Numbered from the stretch's first letter, positions 1-7,511 are shown. The stretch: 21,619 nucleotides of DNA from an uncultured Clostridia bacterium (GCA_944376035.1 CALWBJ010000124.1:1-21619); one strand, 5' to 3'. Notes: a model not told the origin generated them from the letters alone. A program made the numbers and translations.

Positions 1-23
1 AATTATTTTTTAAAAAATAAAAT

Positions 24-60
24 TTTTACGCTTCCGGGAAACTTTCCCGGAAGCGTAAAA
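24..60 (-). terminator. Rho-independent terminator of the DeoR-family gene
   Basis: A perfect inverted repeat has 18-bp arms (24-41 and 43-60) around one central base, with a GC-rich core (cgcttccggg). Read on the minus strand, downstream of the regulator gene that ends at 143, the stem runs into the T-rich stretch complementary to positions 1-27. Shape and position fit an intrinsic terminator. It could also act on a plus-strand transcript, since a gene left of the window cannot be seen. Confidence 0.8.
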
Positions 61-122
61 TAGAAACGTAAATATTTTGTGTAAAAATTTGCGTTAAAAT
101 GTTGGACATAAGACTAATTTAT

Positions 123-154
123 AAATTTATACTATAACAAATTTATACTATAAC
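123..154. repeat. Perfect 16-bp tandem duplication over a stop codon
   Basis: The 16-base unit aaatttatactataac occurs twice in a row (123-138 and 139-154). The right copy contains the last codons and stop of the DeoR-family gene; the left copy lies just after it. It looks like a recent slippage duplication and leaves the protein end unchanged. No function is evident. Confidence 0.8.
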
Positions 155-919
155 GGTTTTTATTTCCGAATCGGACAGGAATTTTTTGAAATCGTCAGGT
201 ATTTCCGAATCGGTAACTACGATAGATATATCGCTTATATTAGCATAGGTAACAAGCGCTGTTTTTCCGAATTTGGAAGAGTCGACTGCAAGAATTTTTA
301 CAGTAGAGTGATTTATGGCGCTCATACAAAGTTTTGCGGTGTCAAAATCGGTTGTGGTAAGATCGCCCGAAGCATTTACGCCGTCTGCGCCAAGCACGCA
401 AACGTCGAAATTAAGTCTTGAAACGGCATTTTCTGCTAAAAACCCGCAGAAATCCCGCCTTGACGGACGGTAATCGCCTCCGCTTAGTTTTATAGACGCA
501 AGACCTTGCAAGACTTCAAGGTTTTTCATGGAGTTTGTGAAAATTTTAAGGTTGGGGCTGGGGTTTTGACCGAGAAGGTTGGATATTGCAAGACTTATCC
601 TGTAAAGAGTGCTGCCCGAATCGAGATAAACGCTCTGGTAACCGAGAACAAGTTTTGCGACAGCCGAGGCGATGCGCTTTTTCTTTTCGGTATTAACAGT
701 ATCCTCGACAGAATAACTGTAAGCGGCAGGCTCGGAATTGAGTTTTTTCTTTCTGTCGTGTACGCGTATGGCAAGTCCCGCTTTTTCCATTTTGGAAAAA
801 ATGCGTCTTACCGACGATTCGGTGATTTTTAAAAGTTCCGCTCCGTCGGAGATGCTTATTCTGTCTACTAAAGAGAGACGTTTTGATAAAAGGTCTATTT
901 GCTTTTCGGATTTTTTCAT
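143..919 (-). CDS. DeoR-family transcriptional regulator
   Basis: This is probably the repressor of the divergent sugar isomerase/kinase genes. The 258-residue product has the usual DeoR length and layout. An N-terminal winged helix-turn-helix spans about residues 20-55. A DeoRC sensor domain of the ribose-5-phosphate-isomerase-like fold follows, with YLDSGST (98-104), FTNS (127-130), LSGGDYRPSRRDFCG (145-159), GADGV (177-181) and DSSKFGK (213-219). These are the phosphosugar-binding landmarks of the family, so the inducer is likely a phosphorylated intermediate of the pathway. The start is preceded by TAAGGT about 7 bases upstream, and a hairpin terminator follows. The N-terminal domain is less typical than the sensor domain. 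The family call is firm; the regulated genes are inferred from divergent orientation. Confidence 0.88.
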   Translation of the reverse strand: MKKSEKQIDLLSKRLSLVDRISISDGAELLKITESSVRRIFSKMEKAGLAIRVHDRKKKLNSEPAAYSYSVEDTVNTEKKKRIASAVAKLVLGYQSVYLDSGSTLYRISLAISNLLGQNPSPNLKIFTNSMKNLEVLQGLASIKLSGGDYRPSRRDFCGFLAENAVSRLNFDVCVLGADGVNASGDLTTTDFDTAKLCMSAINHSTVKILAVDSSKFGKTALVTYANISDISIVVTDSEIPDDFKKFLSDSEIKTVIV

Positions 920-992
920 TATAAGTACCTTAATTGCAGAAATTTGATTTCCTGCTTCCTTAGTTATAAATTATATTTTTTTGTAAAAAGTC

Positions 993-1021
993 TTGTATAT
1001 TAGTGGATCATGTTTTATAAT
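993..1021 (+). promoter_or_regulatory. Promoter of the isomerase-kinase operon
   Basis: TTGTAT (993-998) and a perfect TATAAT (1016-1021) are separated by 17 bases, a near-consensus housekeeping promoter pointing to the isomerase gene. Transcription would start near 1028 and give a leader of about 157 nt. That leader contains a direct repeat (1078/1098) and a palindrome (1151-1173). The minus-strand promoter of the DeoR gene was not identified with confidence. Confidence 0.6.
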
Positions 1022-1077
1022 AAATTGAATACATATGAAAACTAAAATTATTACAAAAAGTTTTCAGTTTGTATAAC

Positions 1078-1107
1078 TTATAAAACTACATAAACATTTA
1101 TAAAACT
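1078..1107. repeat. Direct repeat spaced two helical turns, possible operator
   Basis: The ten-base sequence ttataaaact occurs at 1078-1087 and exactly again at 1098-1107, a 20-bp period that puts both copies on the same face of the helix. It lies between divergent DeoR-regulator and isomerase genes, downstream of the predicted promoter. DeoR proteins often bind repeated half-sites, so an operator is plausible. The AT-rich composition makes chance a real alternative. Confidence 0.35.
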
Positions 1108-1150
1108 GTTCAAATTAAATTATATCATAAACAAATTAAAAAAACAATAT

Positions 1151-1173
1151 ATTTTGCGCGATTCGCGCAAAAT
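1151..1173. promoter_or_regulatory. Perfect palindrome in the isomerase leader, candidate operator or RNA hairpin
   Basis: Arms attttgcgcg (1151-1160) and cgcgcaaaat (1164-1173) are perfect reverse complements around a 3-base centre. The structure ends two bases before the GGGAGG ribosome binding site (1175-1180) of the isomerase. As DNA it could be an operator of the divergent DeoR regulator. As RNA it would form a hairpin with a GC-rich loop end next to the ribosome binding site. There is no T-tract, so it is not a standard terminator. Confidence 0.55.
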
Positions 1174-1184
1174 CGGGAGGAATT

Positions 1185-2567
1185 ATGACAAAAGTCGGTT
1201 TATTACCTTTATACATTGAACTTTATGACAAAAGCAGCCCTGAAATGAGACCGGGCGTGGAAGCATTCAGGGACGCGGTAAAAGAAAAACTTTCAGAAAG
1301 CGGACTTGAAGTTATTTTAGCGGATATATGCCGTTTGGAAAATGAGTTTGATAAAGCGGTTGACCTTTTTGAAAAGGAAAAAGTTGTCGCGATTATAACT
1401 TTGCACCTTGCGTATTCGCCATCTCTCGAATCGGAAAAAGCGCTTAAAAAGACAAATATTCCCATTCTTGTTCTGGACACTACTCCCGATTATGATTTTT
1501 GTCATAATATCGACAGCATAGCGTTTTTATATAATCACGGAATACACGGCGTTCAGGATATGTGCAATATATTGAAGCGAAACGGTAAGACTTTTAAGAT
1601 TTTTACCGGTCATTACGAACATTCGGACGTTATAAAGCAAATTTCCGACGCTGCTAAGGCTATAAGCGCCGCGTCAAGGCTTAAAAACGGCGTGCGCATA
1701 GGTAAGATAGGTAAGCAGTTTAAGGGTATGGGTGATTTTCTTGCGCCCGAAAAGGATTTTGAAAAACTCGGTATAACCGCGTTAAACGCTACCGAAAGCG
1801 AAATTATAAGTCTGCGCGACTCGGTTACCGATGCAGAAATCAAAGCCGAATACGATAAGGATATATGCGATTGTCGCATGGACGGTATAGATTACGAGGA
1901 TTATAAAAATACCGAAAGGATTGGCCTTGCTGTAAGAAAATGGATTGAAACTAAAAAACTCGACGGGTTTACAATGAATTTTCAGTCGGCGGGCGAAATG
2001 AAAGGTTTTGACACCATGCCGTTTTCCGAAGCGAGTAAGGCTATGGCGCGCGGAACGGGTTATGCGGGCGAAGGAGATATTCTTACCGCTGCGCTCATGA
2101 GCGCGTTTATACCGTATTTTGAAAACACGGGTTTTGTTGAAATGTTCTGTCCCGACTGGAAGGGAAACAGTCTGTTTTTAAATCACATGGGCGAGGCAAA
2201 CCTCAACCTTCTCGAATGCAAAAAAATGATAATCAAAGATTTTCCGTACGGCGACGCGTTCAATCCTACCTGCATTATAGGACACATGAAAGGCGGAAAA
2301 GCGTGCTTAATCAATATTGCTCCCGACGGTAAGGGGTCTTTCAGTATGGTATTTGCAAACGGTACCATGCTCAATCTTCCCGAAAACATCGGAAGTTTTT
2401 CGGGACTTATTAGCGGTTGGTTCAAACCCGATACAGAATTACGTGAATTTTTGAAAAAGTACAGCGAAAACGGCGCTACGCATCATAGTATAATGATTTA
2501 CGGAGCCCAAGCGGAAAGCCTTTCTTACTTTGCGGAATGTCTGGGGCTCGATTATAAAGTTTTATAA
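1185..2567 (+). CDS. L-arabinose/L-fucose isomerase superfamily protein, substrate unassigned
   Basis: This is probably a cytosolic, metal-dependent aldose-ketose isomerase. The 460-residue protein has a Rossmann-like N-terminal region and a C-terminal catalytic half like AraA. Candidate metal ligands are Glu296 (in AGEGD), Glu319 (in FVEMF), His334 (in LNHMGEAN) and His433 or His434 (in ATHHS). Their spacing of 23, 15 and about 99 residues resembles that of Glu306, Glu333, His350 and His450 in E. coli AraA (27, 17, 100). Overall the sequence is far from classical AraA or FucI, so the sugar cannot be named. The start has GGGAGG four bases upstream. The next gene, 80 bases on, is an FGGY sugar kinase, which supports a two-step aldose to ketose to ketose-phosphate route. 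The divergent DeoR-family gene is the likely regulator. Confidence 0.82.
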   Translation: MTKVGLLPLYIELYDKSSPEMRPGVEAFRDAVKEKLSESGLEVILADICRLENEFDKAVDLFEKEKVVAIITLHLAYSPSLESEKALKKTNIPILVLDTTPDYDFCHNIDSIAFLYNHGIHGVQDMCNILKRNGKTFKIFTGHYEHSDVIKQISDAAKAISAASRLKNGVRIGKIGKQFKGMGDFLAPEKDFEKLGITALNATESEIISLRDSVTDAEIKAEYDKDICDCRMDGIDYEDYKNTERIGLAVRKWIETKKLDGFTMNFQSAGEMKGFDTMPFSEASKAMARGTGYAGEGDILTAALMSAFIPYFENTGFVEMFCPDWKGNSLFLNHMGEANLNLLECKKMIIKDFPYGDAFNPTCIIGHMKGGKACLINIAPDGKGSFSMVFANGTMLNLPENIGSFSGLISGWFKPDTELREFLKKYSENGATHHSIMIYGAQAESLSYFAECLGLDYKVL

Positions 2568-2647
2568 CCAAAATAAAATTTATTTTTAAGTATAAAATAT
2601 TCGGAAATATATCAGGGTAACGTTTCAAAAATTCAGGATTGAATTAT

Positions 2648-3952
2648 ATGGATAAAAAATATACGATAGGATTGGATCTCGGCACCTCGGCGGTTAAGGC
2701 CGTACTTTTTGACGGAGAACAGGTCGTCACTTCGGCGAACGGAAAATTTGAATATAAGGCTTGCGCCTTAAAGGACGGCGCAAAATACACGGGCTTTGAT
2801 GCCGACCAATTTGCCTCGGTCGTATTCGGAGTTATAAAGACTTTATCCGATGCCGCGGGCGGGGACATTTACGGTCTGGCTTTTGCAAGCGCGAGCGGTA
2901 ATACTTTGCTGTGCGATAAGTCGGGCAAACCTATTATGTGTGCCTATTCTTGGACTAATCCGCCGTTTACGGAGGAGGTGGAAAAGTTTTTTTCACCGTC
3001 CGATTGTAAAAGGATTTCTTCGGAGAGCGGCTGGCAGTTTTCTGACACATTTCCCGTAGCGCATATTTCGCATTTAAAAGTTCACGCTCCCGAACTTCTG
3101 GAAAAAGCCGATATTATTACAATGACCACCGAATATCTTTTATATAAACTTACGGGCAGGTGGGAGAGCGATTTTTCCACTTCAACGCCCTTTTATCTGG
3201 TAAATCAGGAAAAGCGCGCATATAACGGTTGGATTTTGGAAAAGTTGGGGATATCGGAAAGCAAACTTCCCGTTCTTAAAAACACGGGGGACATTATCGG
3301 AATTACAAACGGCGATAACGAGCAGAGTACGGGACTTAAAGCGGGAGTAAAAGTTTTTCTCGGCAGTTTCGACCATCCCTCAGGTGCACGCGCAAACGGC
3401 ATTACCAAAAAAGGCGACCTTTTGCTTTCATGCGGTACGAGTTGGGTCGGATTCTTTCCCTTCGACGACAGAAAATTCTTGACTGAAAACGGCTTTTTAT
3501 GCGATCCGTATTTATCGGAAAGCGGACTCTGGGGCGCAATGTTTTCTTTCGCTCAGGTATCCTACAAAATAGATTATCTGCTGAAAAAATACGTATCGAC
3601 CGACGATAACCGAGCGCATGTTATGGATATGCTTGCAGAGGAGGTCCCCGAGGACAGCGGTATGCTTAAAATAAATCCCGCTACCGACTGGGATAAGGAT
3701 TACGGCGGTTACGATAAAAAATATATTTGCCGTGGAATTCTGGAAGGTCTGGCGGAGATGGTAAAGGAAAAACTCCAAGAACTTTCTGAAAAAGGAATAC
3801 TTTTCAATCGGATAGTAATGTCGGGCGGACCTTCTAAAAGCGCTATTCAGAGAAGTATTCTGGAAAAAACTTTGGGTATTAAGGTATCTGTAAAGTACGG
3901 CGTAAACAGCGGCGCTGTGGGCGCGGCAATCTTAGCACGCGGCAAAGAATAA
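2648..3952 (+). CDS. FGGY-family carbohydrate kinase (xylulokinase-like)
   Basis: It would phosphorylate a ketose with ATP, probably the product of the isomerase upstream. Starting at the ATG at 2648 the protein has 434 residues; an upstream in-frame TTG at 2639 is less likely because CAGGA sits at a proper distance only from the ATG. Visible FGGY/actin-fold motifs are DLGTSAVK near residues 10-17 (phosphate 1), FDHPSGARANG with the probable catalytic Asp242, SCGTSW near 261-266 (phosphate 2), SGGPSKS near 392-398 (adenosine) and NSGAVGAAI near the C-terminus. The length is a little short of typical xylulokinases (about 480-500). The catalytic-loop residues differ from the GGGDN of classical XylB, so the sugar specificity is open. 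It is cotranscribed with the isomerase and closed by the terminator at 4085. Confidence 0.87.
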   Translation: MDKKYTIGLDLGTSAVKAVLFDGEQVVTSANGKFEYKACALKDGAKYTGFDADQFASVVFGVIKTLSDAAGGDIYGLAFASASGNTLLCDKSGKPIMCAYSWTNPPFTEEVEKFFSPSDCKRISSESGWQFSDTFPVAHISHLKVHAPELLEKADIITMTTEYLLYKLTGRWESDFSTSTPFYLVNQEKRAYNGWILEKLGISESKLPVLKNTGDIIGITNGDNEQSTGLKAGVKVFLGSFDHPSGARANGITKKGDLLLSCGTSWVGFFPFDDRKFLTENGFLCDPYLSESGLWGAMFSFAQVSYKIDYLLKKYVSTDDNRAHVMDMLAEEVPEDSGMLKINPATDWDKDYGGYDKKYICRGILEGLAEMVKEKLQELSEKGILFNRIVMSGGPSKSAIQRSILEKTLGIKVSVKYGVNSGAVGAAILARGKE

Positions 3953-4084
3953 TTTATAAAAGTTTTGATTGCTTACTTAAATTTTAAAATTTTATAAATT
4001 TGTCTTTAATTTTTTTACAACAGGTATCATATAGTGTAAAGTAAATAAAATATTAAGATTTATATACTTAAAAAAATTTATCTT

Positions 4085-4120
4085 TTCCCTTTCGGAAAAA
4101 CTTTCCGAAAGGGAATTTTT
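4085..4120 (+). terminator. Rho-independent terminator of the isomerase-kinase operon
   Basis: A perfect 14-bp stem (4085-4098 with 4102-4115) with a 3-nt loop is followed directly by TTTTT. It lies 130 bases after the kinase stop on the same strand. It separates the kinase from the downstream dehydrogenase gene. Confidence 0.85.
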
Positions 4121-4248
4121 ATATAAAACGGTTTTATAGGTTTATTCTTTTACTTGCCCGTATTATATTCAACTTAAAATTACGGTAACCGAATTTATTT
4201 TTATAAATTAACCTCTTCGTAAAGTGTGTGTATTTGTTTTTTCCATTC

Positions 4249-4277
4249 TTTACATAAAGGTTTTTTTATGTTATACT
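4249..4277 (+). promoter_or_regulatory. Promoter of the SDR gene
   Basis: TTTACA (4249-4254), a 17-base spacer and TATACT (4272-4277) with an upstream TG (extended -10, TGtTATACT). The promoter lies behind the preceding terminator and about 110 bases before the SDR start, so the gene is probably transcribed independently. Confidence 0.6.
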
Positions 4278-4387
4278 TTTATCGCGTTTTAATTAAAAAT
4301 ATTAAAATCATGAAGATATGTTTGTCGGAATAAACTTATTTTTTAAGATAACTCAATCAGAATTTGGGAGCAGGAGAGAAATTGATT

Positions 4388-5122
4388 ATGGAAGAAATTA
4401 AAAATAAAAAACTTACCGCTGTTATAACGGGTGCGGGCGGAGGTATAGGCAGAGCGACCGCGCTGAGGCTTGTAAAAGAGGGTATAAAGGTAATTTTATT
4501 AGGCGGTAACCGCGTTCAGAAACTTTCCGAGACCGAAGCGCTTATCAAAAACGCCGGGGGAGAGTGCGAAATTTATCCCGGAAATCTTACCGATTTTAAC
4601 TTTCTCTTTGACGCCGCGGAAAAAATTGCACGGGAAAACCGTGTGGATATACTTATTAACAACGCGGGAGTCGCTATGAACGCGCCATTTACCGAGGTTA
4701 CGGAAAAACAGTTCGACGATATTATGAATATAAATGTACGCGTTCCGTATTTCCTTACCCAAAAACTTCTGCCGTATATTAAAAAATCCGGGCATGCTAC
4801 AATTATAAATATAGCGTCGGTCGTTTCGCATGCGGGATACCCGTTGCAGAGCGCATATGTCGCTTCTAAGCACGCGCTTTTAGGTTTTACCAAATCTCTT
4901 GCCGCCGAAGTCTATAAAGACGGCGTTCGCGTGCATGCGATATCGCCCGGAGGAGTATATACCGATATGGTTAAAATTTCACGTCCCGATCTTTCGGAAA
5001 AAGGAATGATTCTTCCCGAGGATATAGCGGATATAGTATGGTTTTTTATATCAAACAGAGGAAATGCCGTGATTGACGAAATTCTCGTCCACAGAGTGGG
5101 AAAAGAGCCGTTTTTGGTTTGA
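4388..5122 (+). CDS. Short-chain dehydrogenase/reductase (SDR), substrate unknown
   Basis: This is a classical SDR that would use NAD(P)H to interconvert an alcohol and a ketone in the cytosol. With the ATG at 4388 it has 244 residues, the usual length; AGGAGAG lies about 9-11 bases upstream. In-frame TTG codons at 4364 and 4382 overlap or crowd that site and are less likely starts. Motifs are the nucleotide-binding TGAGGGIG (14-21), NNAG (91-94), Asn116, Ser144, and YVASK with Tyr157 and Lys161, a complete catalytic tetrad. A PGGV segment follows near 187-190. FabG-like or polyol-dehydrogenase activity are both possible. It follows the sugar operon but has its own promoter, so involvement in that pathway is only a suggestion. 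Confidence 0.85.
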   Translation: MEEIKNKKLTAVITGAGGGIGRATALRLVKEGIKVILLGGNRVQKLSETEALIKNAGGECEIYPGNLTDFNFLFDAAEKIARENRVDILINNAGVAMNAPFTEVTEKQFDDIMNINVRVPYFLTQKLLPYIKKSGHATIINIASVVSHAGYPLQSAYVASKHALLGFTKSLAAEVYKDGVRVHAISPGGVYTDMVKISRPDLSEKGMILPEDIADIVWFFISNRGNAVIDEILVHRVGKEPFLV

Positions 5123-5420
5123 GTTTGGTTTGGATTTTTGAAGTTTAAGTTTTAAAAGTATTAAAATCTAAAAGGTTTGGTTTATAAAAACTAATTATAA
5201 ATAATGCTTGCCGGATAATCTTTGTTACTTATAAAATCGATATTCATTTTTGCTGAATAATCTTCATGGTTTATAAAATCAATAATATGATACGCCCGCC
5301 CCGCATATTTTGCGGGGCGGGCGTAAATTTAATTATAAGTTTAATTATTTATAGTTGTTATTTATTTTCAGATGCCGTGTTTTTGTACTAGTGAAAACAG
5401 GGGAAAGTTTTAAGTTTTTC
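5123..5420. other. Convergent intergenic region between SDR and groEL
   Basis: About 300 bases with no convincing gene. It contains a degenerate direct repeat of about 28 bases (5215-5242 and 5257-5284, six mismatches by eye, both with ttataaaatc) and the strong hairpin at 5291-5325. The remainder is AT-rich and featureless. Confidence 0.6.
5291..5325. terminator. GC-rich hairpin, probably a bidirectional terminator
   Basis: A perfect 15-bp stem (5291-5305 with 5311-5325), almost all G/C, with a 5-nt loop lies between the convergent SDR (plus) and groEL (minus) genes. Neither side has a strong T-tract: aatttaatt follows on the plus strand and an AT-mixed run on the minus strand. Position and stability suggest transcription end or 3'-end protection for both transcripts. 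Confidence 0.6.
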
Positions 5421-7046
5421 TTAATACATTCCGCCCATTCCGCCTGCGGGCATCTGAGGAGGTTCGGGTTCTTTGATATCCGCAACTACCGATTCGGTGG
5501 TGAGGAATACGCTTGCAACCGAAGCCGCGTTTTCAAGCGCCGAACGGGTAACCTTGGTCGGGTCTATTATACCGCTCTTGACCATATCGGTGTATTCGTT
5601 TGAAAGAGCGTTGAAACCGTAGTTGGCTTTGTTTGCTTTTAATATTTCGTTGAGAATTACAGAGCCGTCAAGTCCCGCGTTCAAAGCAATCTGTTTAAGA
5701 GGCGCTTCAACTGCTTTTAAGACTACGTTCGCACCCGTCTTCTCGTCGCCCGAGAGGGTATCGGCATAATCTTTTATGGCTTTTATCGTGGAAATGAGAG
5801 CAACGCCGCCGCCGGGAACGATTCCTTCCTGAACAGCCGCTTTGGTAGCGTTCAGAGCGTCTTCTATACGGAGTTTCTTCTCTTTCATTTCTATTTCGGT
5901 AGCCGCACCGACGTTGATTACCGCAACGCCGCCTGCAAGTTTGGCAAGACGTTCTTGCAGTTTTTCTCTGTCATAGTCGGAAGTGGTTTCTGCAATCTGA
6001 GCCTTGATAGCCTGTTTTCTCGCTTCGATAGCCTTGGGATCGCCTGCGCCGTTAATAATAGTCGTATTGTCTTTATCGACTTTTACGGTAGCCGCACGGC
6101 CGAGCATATCGGTGGTAACGTCTTTGAATTCATATCCGAGTTCGGAAGAAATTACCGTACCGCCGGTAAGAATAGCGATATCTTCGAGCATGGCCTTTCT
6201 TCTGTCGCCGAATCCGGGCGCTTTGACCGCAACGCAGTTGAATACGCCTTTGAGTTTGTTGACAACGAGCGCTGCAAGAGCGTCTCCTTCAACTTCTTCG
6301 GCTATGATTAAAAGTCTCATGCCTTGCTGAGCAATCGGCTCTATAACGGGAAGTATTTCCTGAATGGAAGAAATCTTCTTGTCGGTTATGAGTATGACGG
6401 GGGATTCGAGAACCGCTTCCATCTTGTCGGTATTGGTAACCATATATGCGGAAGCATAGCCCCTGTCGAACTGCATACCCTCAACGGTGGTGAGCTCGGT
6501 TTTCATGGTTTTGCTTTCTTCAATGGTTATAACGCCGTCTTTACCGACTTTTTCCATAGCGTCTGCAAGAAGTCCGCCTATCTGTTCGTCGCCTGCCGAA
6601 ATAGAGGCTACCTGGCAGATACCGTTCTTGTCGGAGATAGGTTTGGATATTTTTTTGAGTTGTTCAACCGCAACCCGAGTAGCGCCCGAAATACCTTTTT
6701 TGAGAATTATGGGGTTTGCGCCTGCGGCAACGTTCTTTAAGCCTTCGTTTATCATTGCCTGAGCAAGAATAACGGCTGTGGTGGTTCCGTCGCCCGCAAC
6801 GTCGTTGGTCTTGGTGGAAACTTCTTTAACAAGTTGCGCGCCCATGTTTTCGAAAGCGTCTTCAAGTTCTATTTCTTTTGCGATGGTTACGCCGTCGTTA
6901 GTGATGAGGGGTGCGCCGAATTTCTTATCGAGTACGACGTTCCTGCCCTTGGGCCCTAATGTTATTTTTACCGTATCGGCAAGCGTGTCAACGCCTTTCT
7001 GTAAGGCTTTTCTTGCATCTTCACCGTATTTGATCTGTTTAGCCAT
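5421..7046 (-). CDS. groEL: Chaperonin GroEL (60 kDa subunit)
   Basis: The large chaperonin subunit forms the double-ring folding chamber that works with GroES and ATP in the cytosol. The 541-residue sequence is a full-length, typical GroEL. It begins MAKQIKYGEDAR, carries the ATP-binding LGPKGRNVVLD and GDGTTTAVILAQA segments and EDALNATKAAVQEG (with the Asp corresponding to the catalytic Asp398 of E. coli), and ends in the Gly/Met-rich tail GGMGGMY. An AGGAG site lies just upstream of the ATG. It follows groES by 36 bases and shares its promoter and CIRCE control. Nothing in the sequence looks degenerate. Confidence 0.98.
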   Translation of the reverse strand: MAKQIKYGEDARKALQKGVDTLADTVKITLGPKGRNVVLDKKFGAPLITNDGVTIAKEIELEDAFENMGAQLVKEVSTKTNDVAGDGTTTAVILAQAMINEGLKNVAAGANPIILKKGISGATRVAVEQLKKISKPISDKNGICQVASISAGDEQIGGLLADAMEKVGKDGVITIEESKTMKTELTTVEGMQFDRGYASAYMVTNTDKMEAVLESPVILITDKKISSIQEILPVIEPIAQQGMRLLIIAEEVEGDALAALVVNKLKGVFNCVAVKAPGFGDRRKAMLEDIAILTGGTVISSELGYEFKDVTTDMLGRAATVKVDKDNTTIINGAGDPKAIEARKQAIKAQIAETTSDYDREKLQERLAKLAGGVAVINVGAATEIEMKEKKLRIEDALNATKAAVQEGIVPGGGVALISTIKAIKDYADTLSGDEKTGANVVLKAVEAPLKQIALNAGLDGSVILNEILKANKANYGFNALSNEYTDMVKSGIIDPTKVTRSALENAASVASVFLTTESVVADIKEPEPPQMPAGGMGGMY

Positions 7047-7082
7047 AATAATTTTCTCCTCTTATATCTGAATTTATATGAA

Positions 7083-7367
7083 TTATTCCACGATAGCGAG
7101 AATATCGCTCTGACGGATAATAGTGAATTCTTTTCCGTCTACTTTGAATTCACTGCCCGAATATTTGGAATAAAGAACTTTGTCTCCGACTTTAACCTGC
7201 ATAACAACTTCTTTGCCGTCTATAATTCCGCCGGGGCCGACAGCGACTATTTTTGCCATCTGCTGTTTTTCCTGAGAAGCAGAGGGGAGTATGAATCCGC
7301 TCGCCGTTTTTTCCTCGGTTTCTAAACTTTCTACAACCACTTTATCGAATAAGGGTTTAACTTTCAT
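7083..7367 (-). CDS. groES: Co-chaperonin GroES (10 kDa subunit)
   Basis: The lid of the GroEL chamber. The chosen ATG at 7367 gives 94 residues starting MKVKPLFDKVVVE, the normal GroES N-terminus, with GGAGG eight bases upstream. An in-frame ATG at 7406 would add 13 residues but lies inside the CIRCE operator and upstream of the ribosome binding site, so it is rejected. The mobile loop EEKTASGFILP (about 18-28), including the hydrophobic GroEL-contact FIL, and the conserved AVGPGG turn are present. It is the first gene of a groES-groEL operon. Confidence 0.97.
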   Translation of the reverse strand: MKVKPLFDKVVVESLETEEKTASGFILPSASQEKQQMAKIVAVGPGGIIDGKEVVMQVKVGDKVLYSKYSGSEFKVDGKEFTIIRQSDILAIVE

Positions 7368-7386
7368 CTTTAATGCCTCCTTTAAT

Positions 7387-7413
7387 TTGGCACTCTCTCT
7401 TTTCAAGTGCTAA
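7387..7413 (-). promoter_or_regulatory. CIRCE operator (HrcA binding site)
   Basis: On the plus strand it reads TTGGCACTC, nine bases, AAGTGCTAA. This matches the CIRCE consensus TTAGCACTC-N9-GAGTGCTAA at all but one position in each arm. It lies between the groES promoter and ribosome binding site, the standard place for heat-shock repression by HrcA. The hrcA gene itself is not in this window. Confidence 0.93.
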
Positions 7414-7418
7414 CATTT

Positions 7419-7446
7419 ATTATATACGTATAAAATTTTTTGTCAA
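7419..7446 (-). promoter_or_regulatory. groESL promoter
   Basis: On the minus strand a consensus TTGACA (complement of 7441-7446), a 16-base spacer and consensus TATAAT (complement of 7419-7424) lie directly upstream of the CIRCE element. This is a strong housekeeping promoter whose initial transcript would contain the operator. Confidence 0.88.
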
Positions 7447-7511
7447 TGGAAAAAAGGCAAAAAACTCAAAAATTTTTTATAAGCATAAAAATTATTTGGG
7501 GAAAGGGCAAA

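Larger units (their letters stand above)
3953..4387. other. Intergenic region between the kinase and the SDR gene
   Basis: This 435-base, AT-rich stretch holds no convincing gene. It contains the terminator of the sugar operon (4085-4120) and an extended -10 promoter (4249-4277) for the next gene, with a leader of about 100 nt. The remainder has no tRNA-like or strongly structured element that I can see. Confidence 0.7.

Noticed and set aside
506..947. Plus-strand open frames opposite the DeoR-family gene
   Set aside because: They are antisense to a well-supported gene, have no family motifs and lack ribosome binding sites.
5955..7071. Long plus-strand open frames opposite groEL
   Set aside because: They are shadows of the constrained codon pattern of groEL on the other strand; no recognisable protein features.
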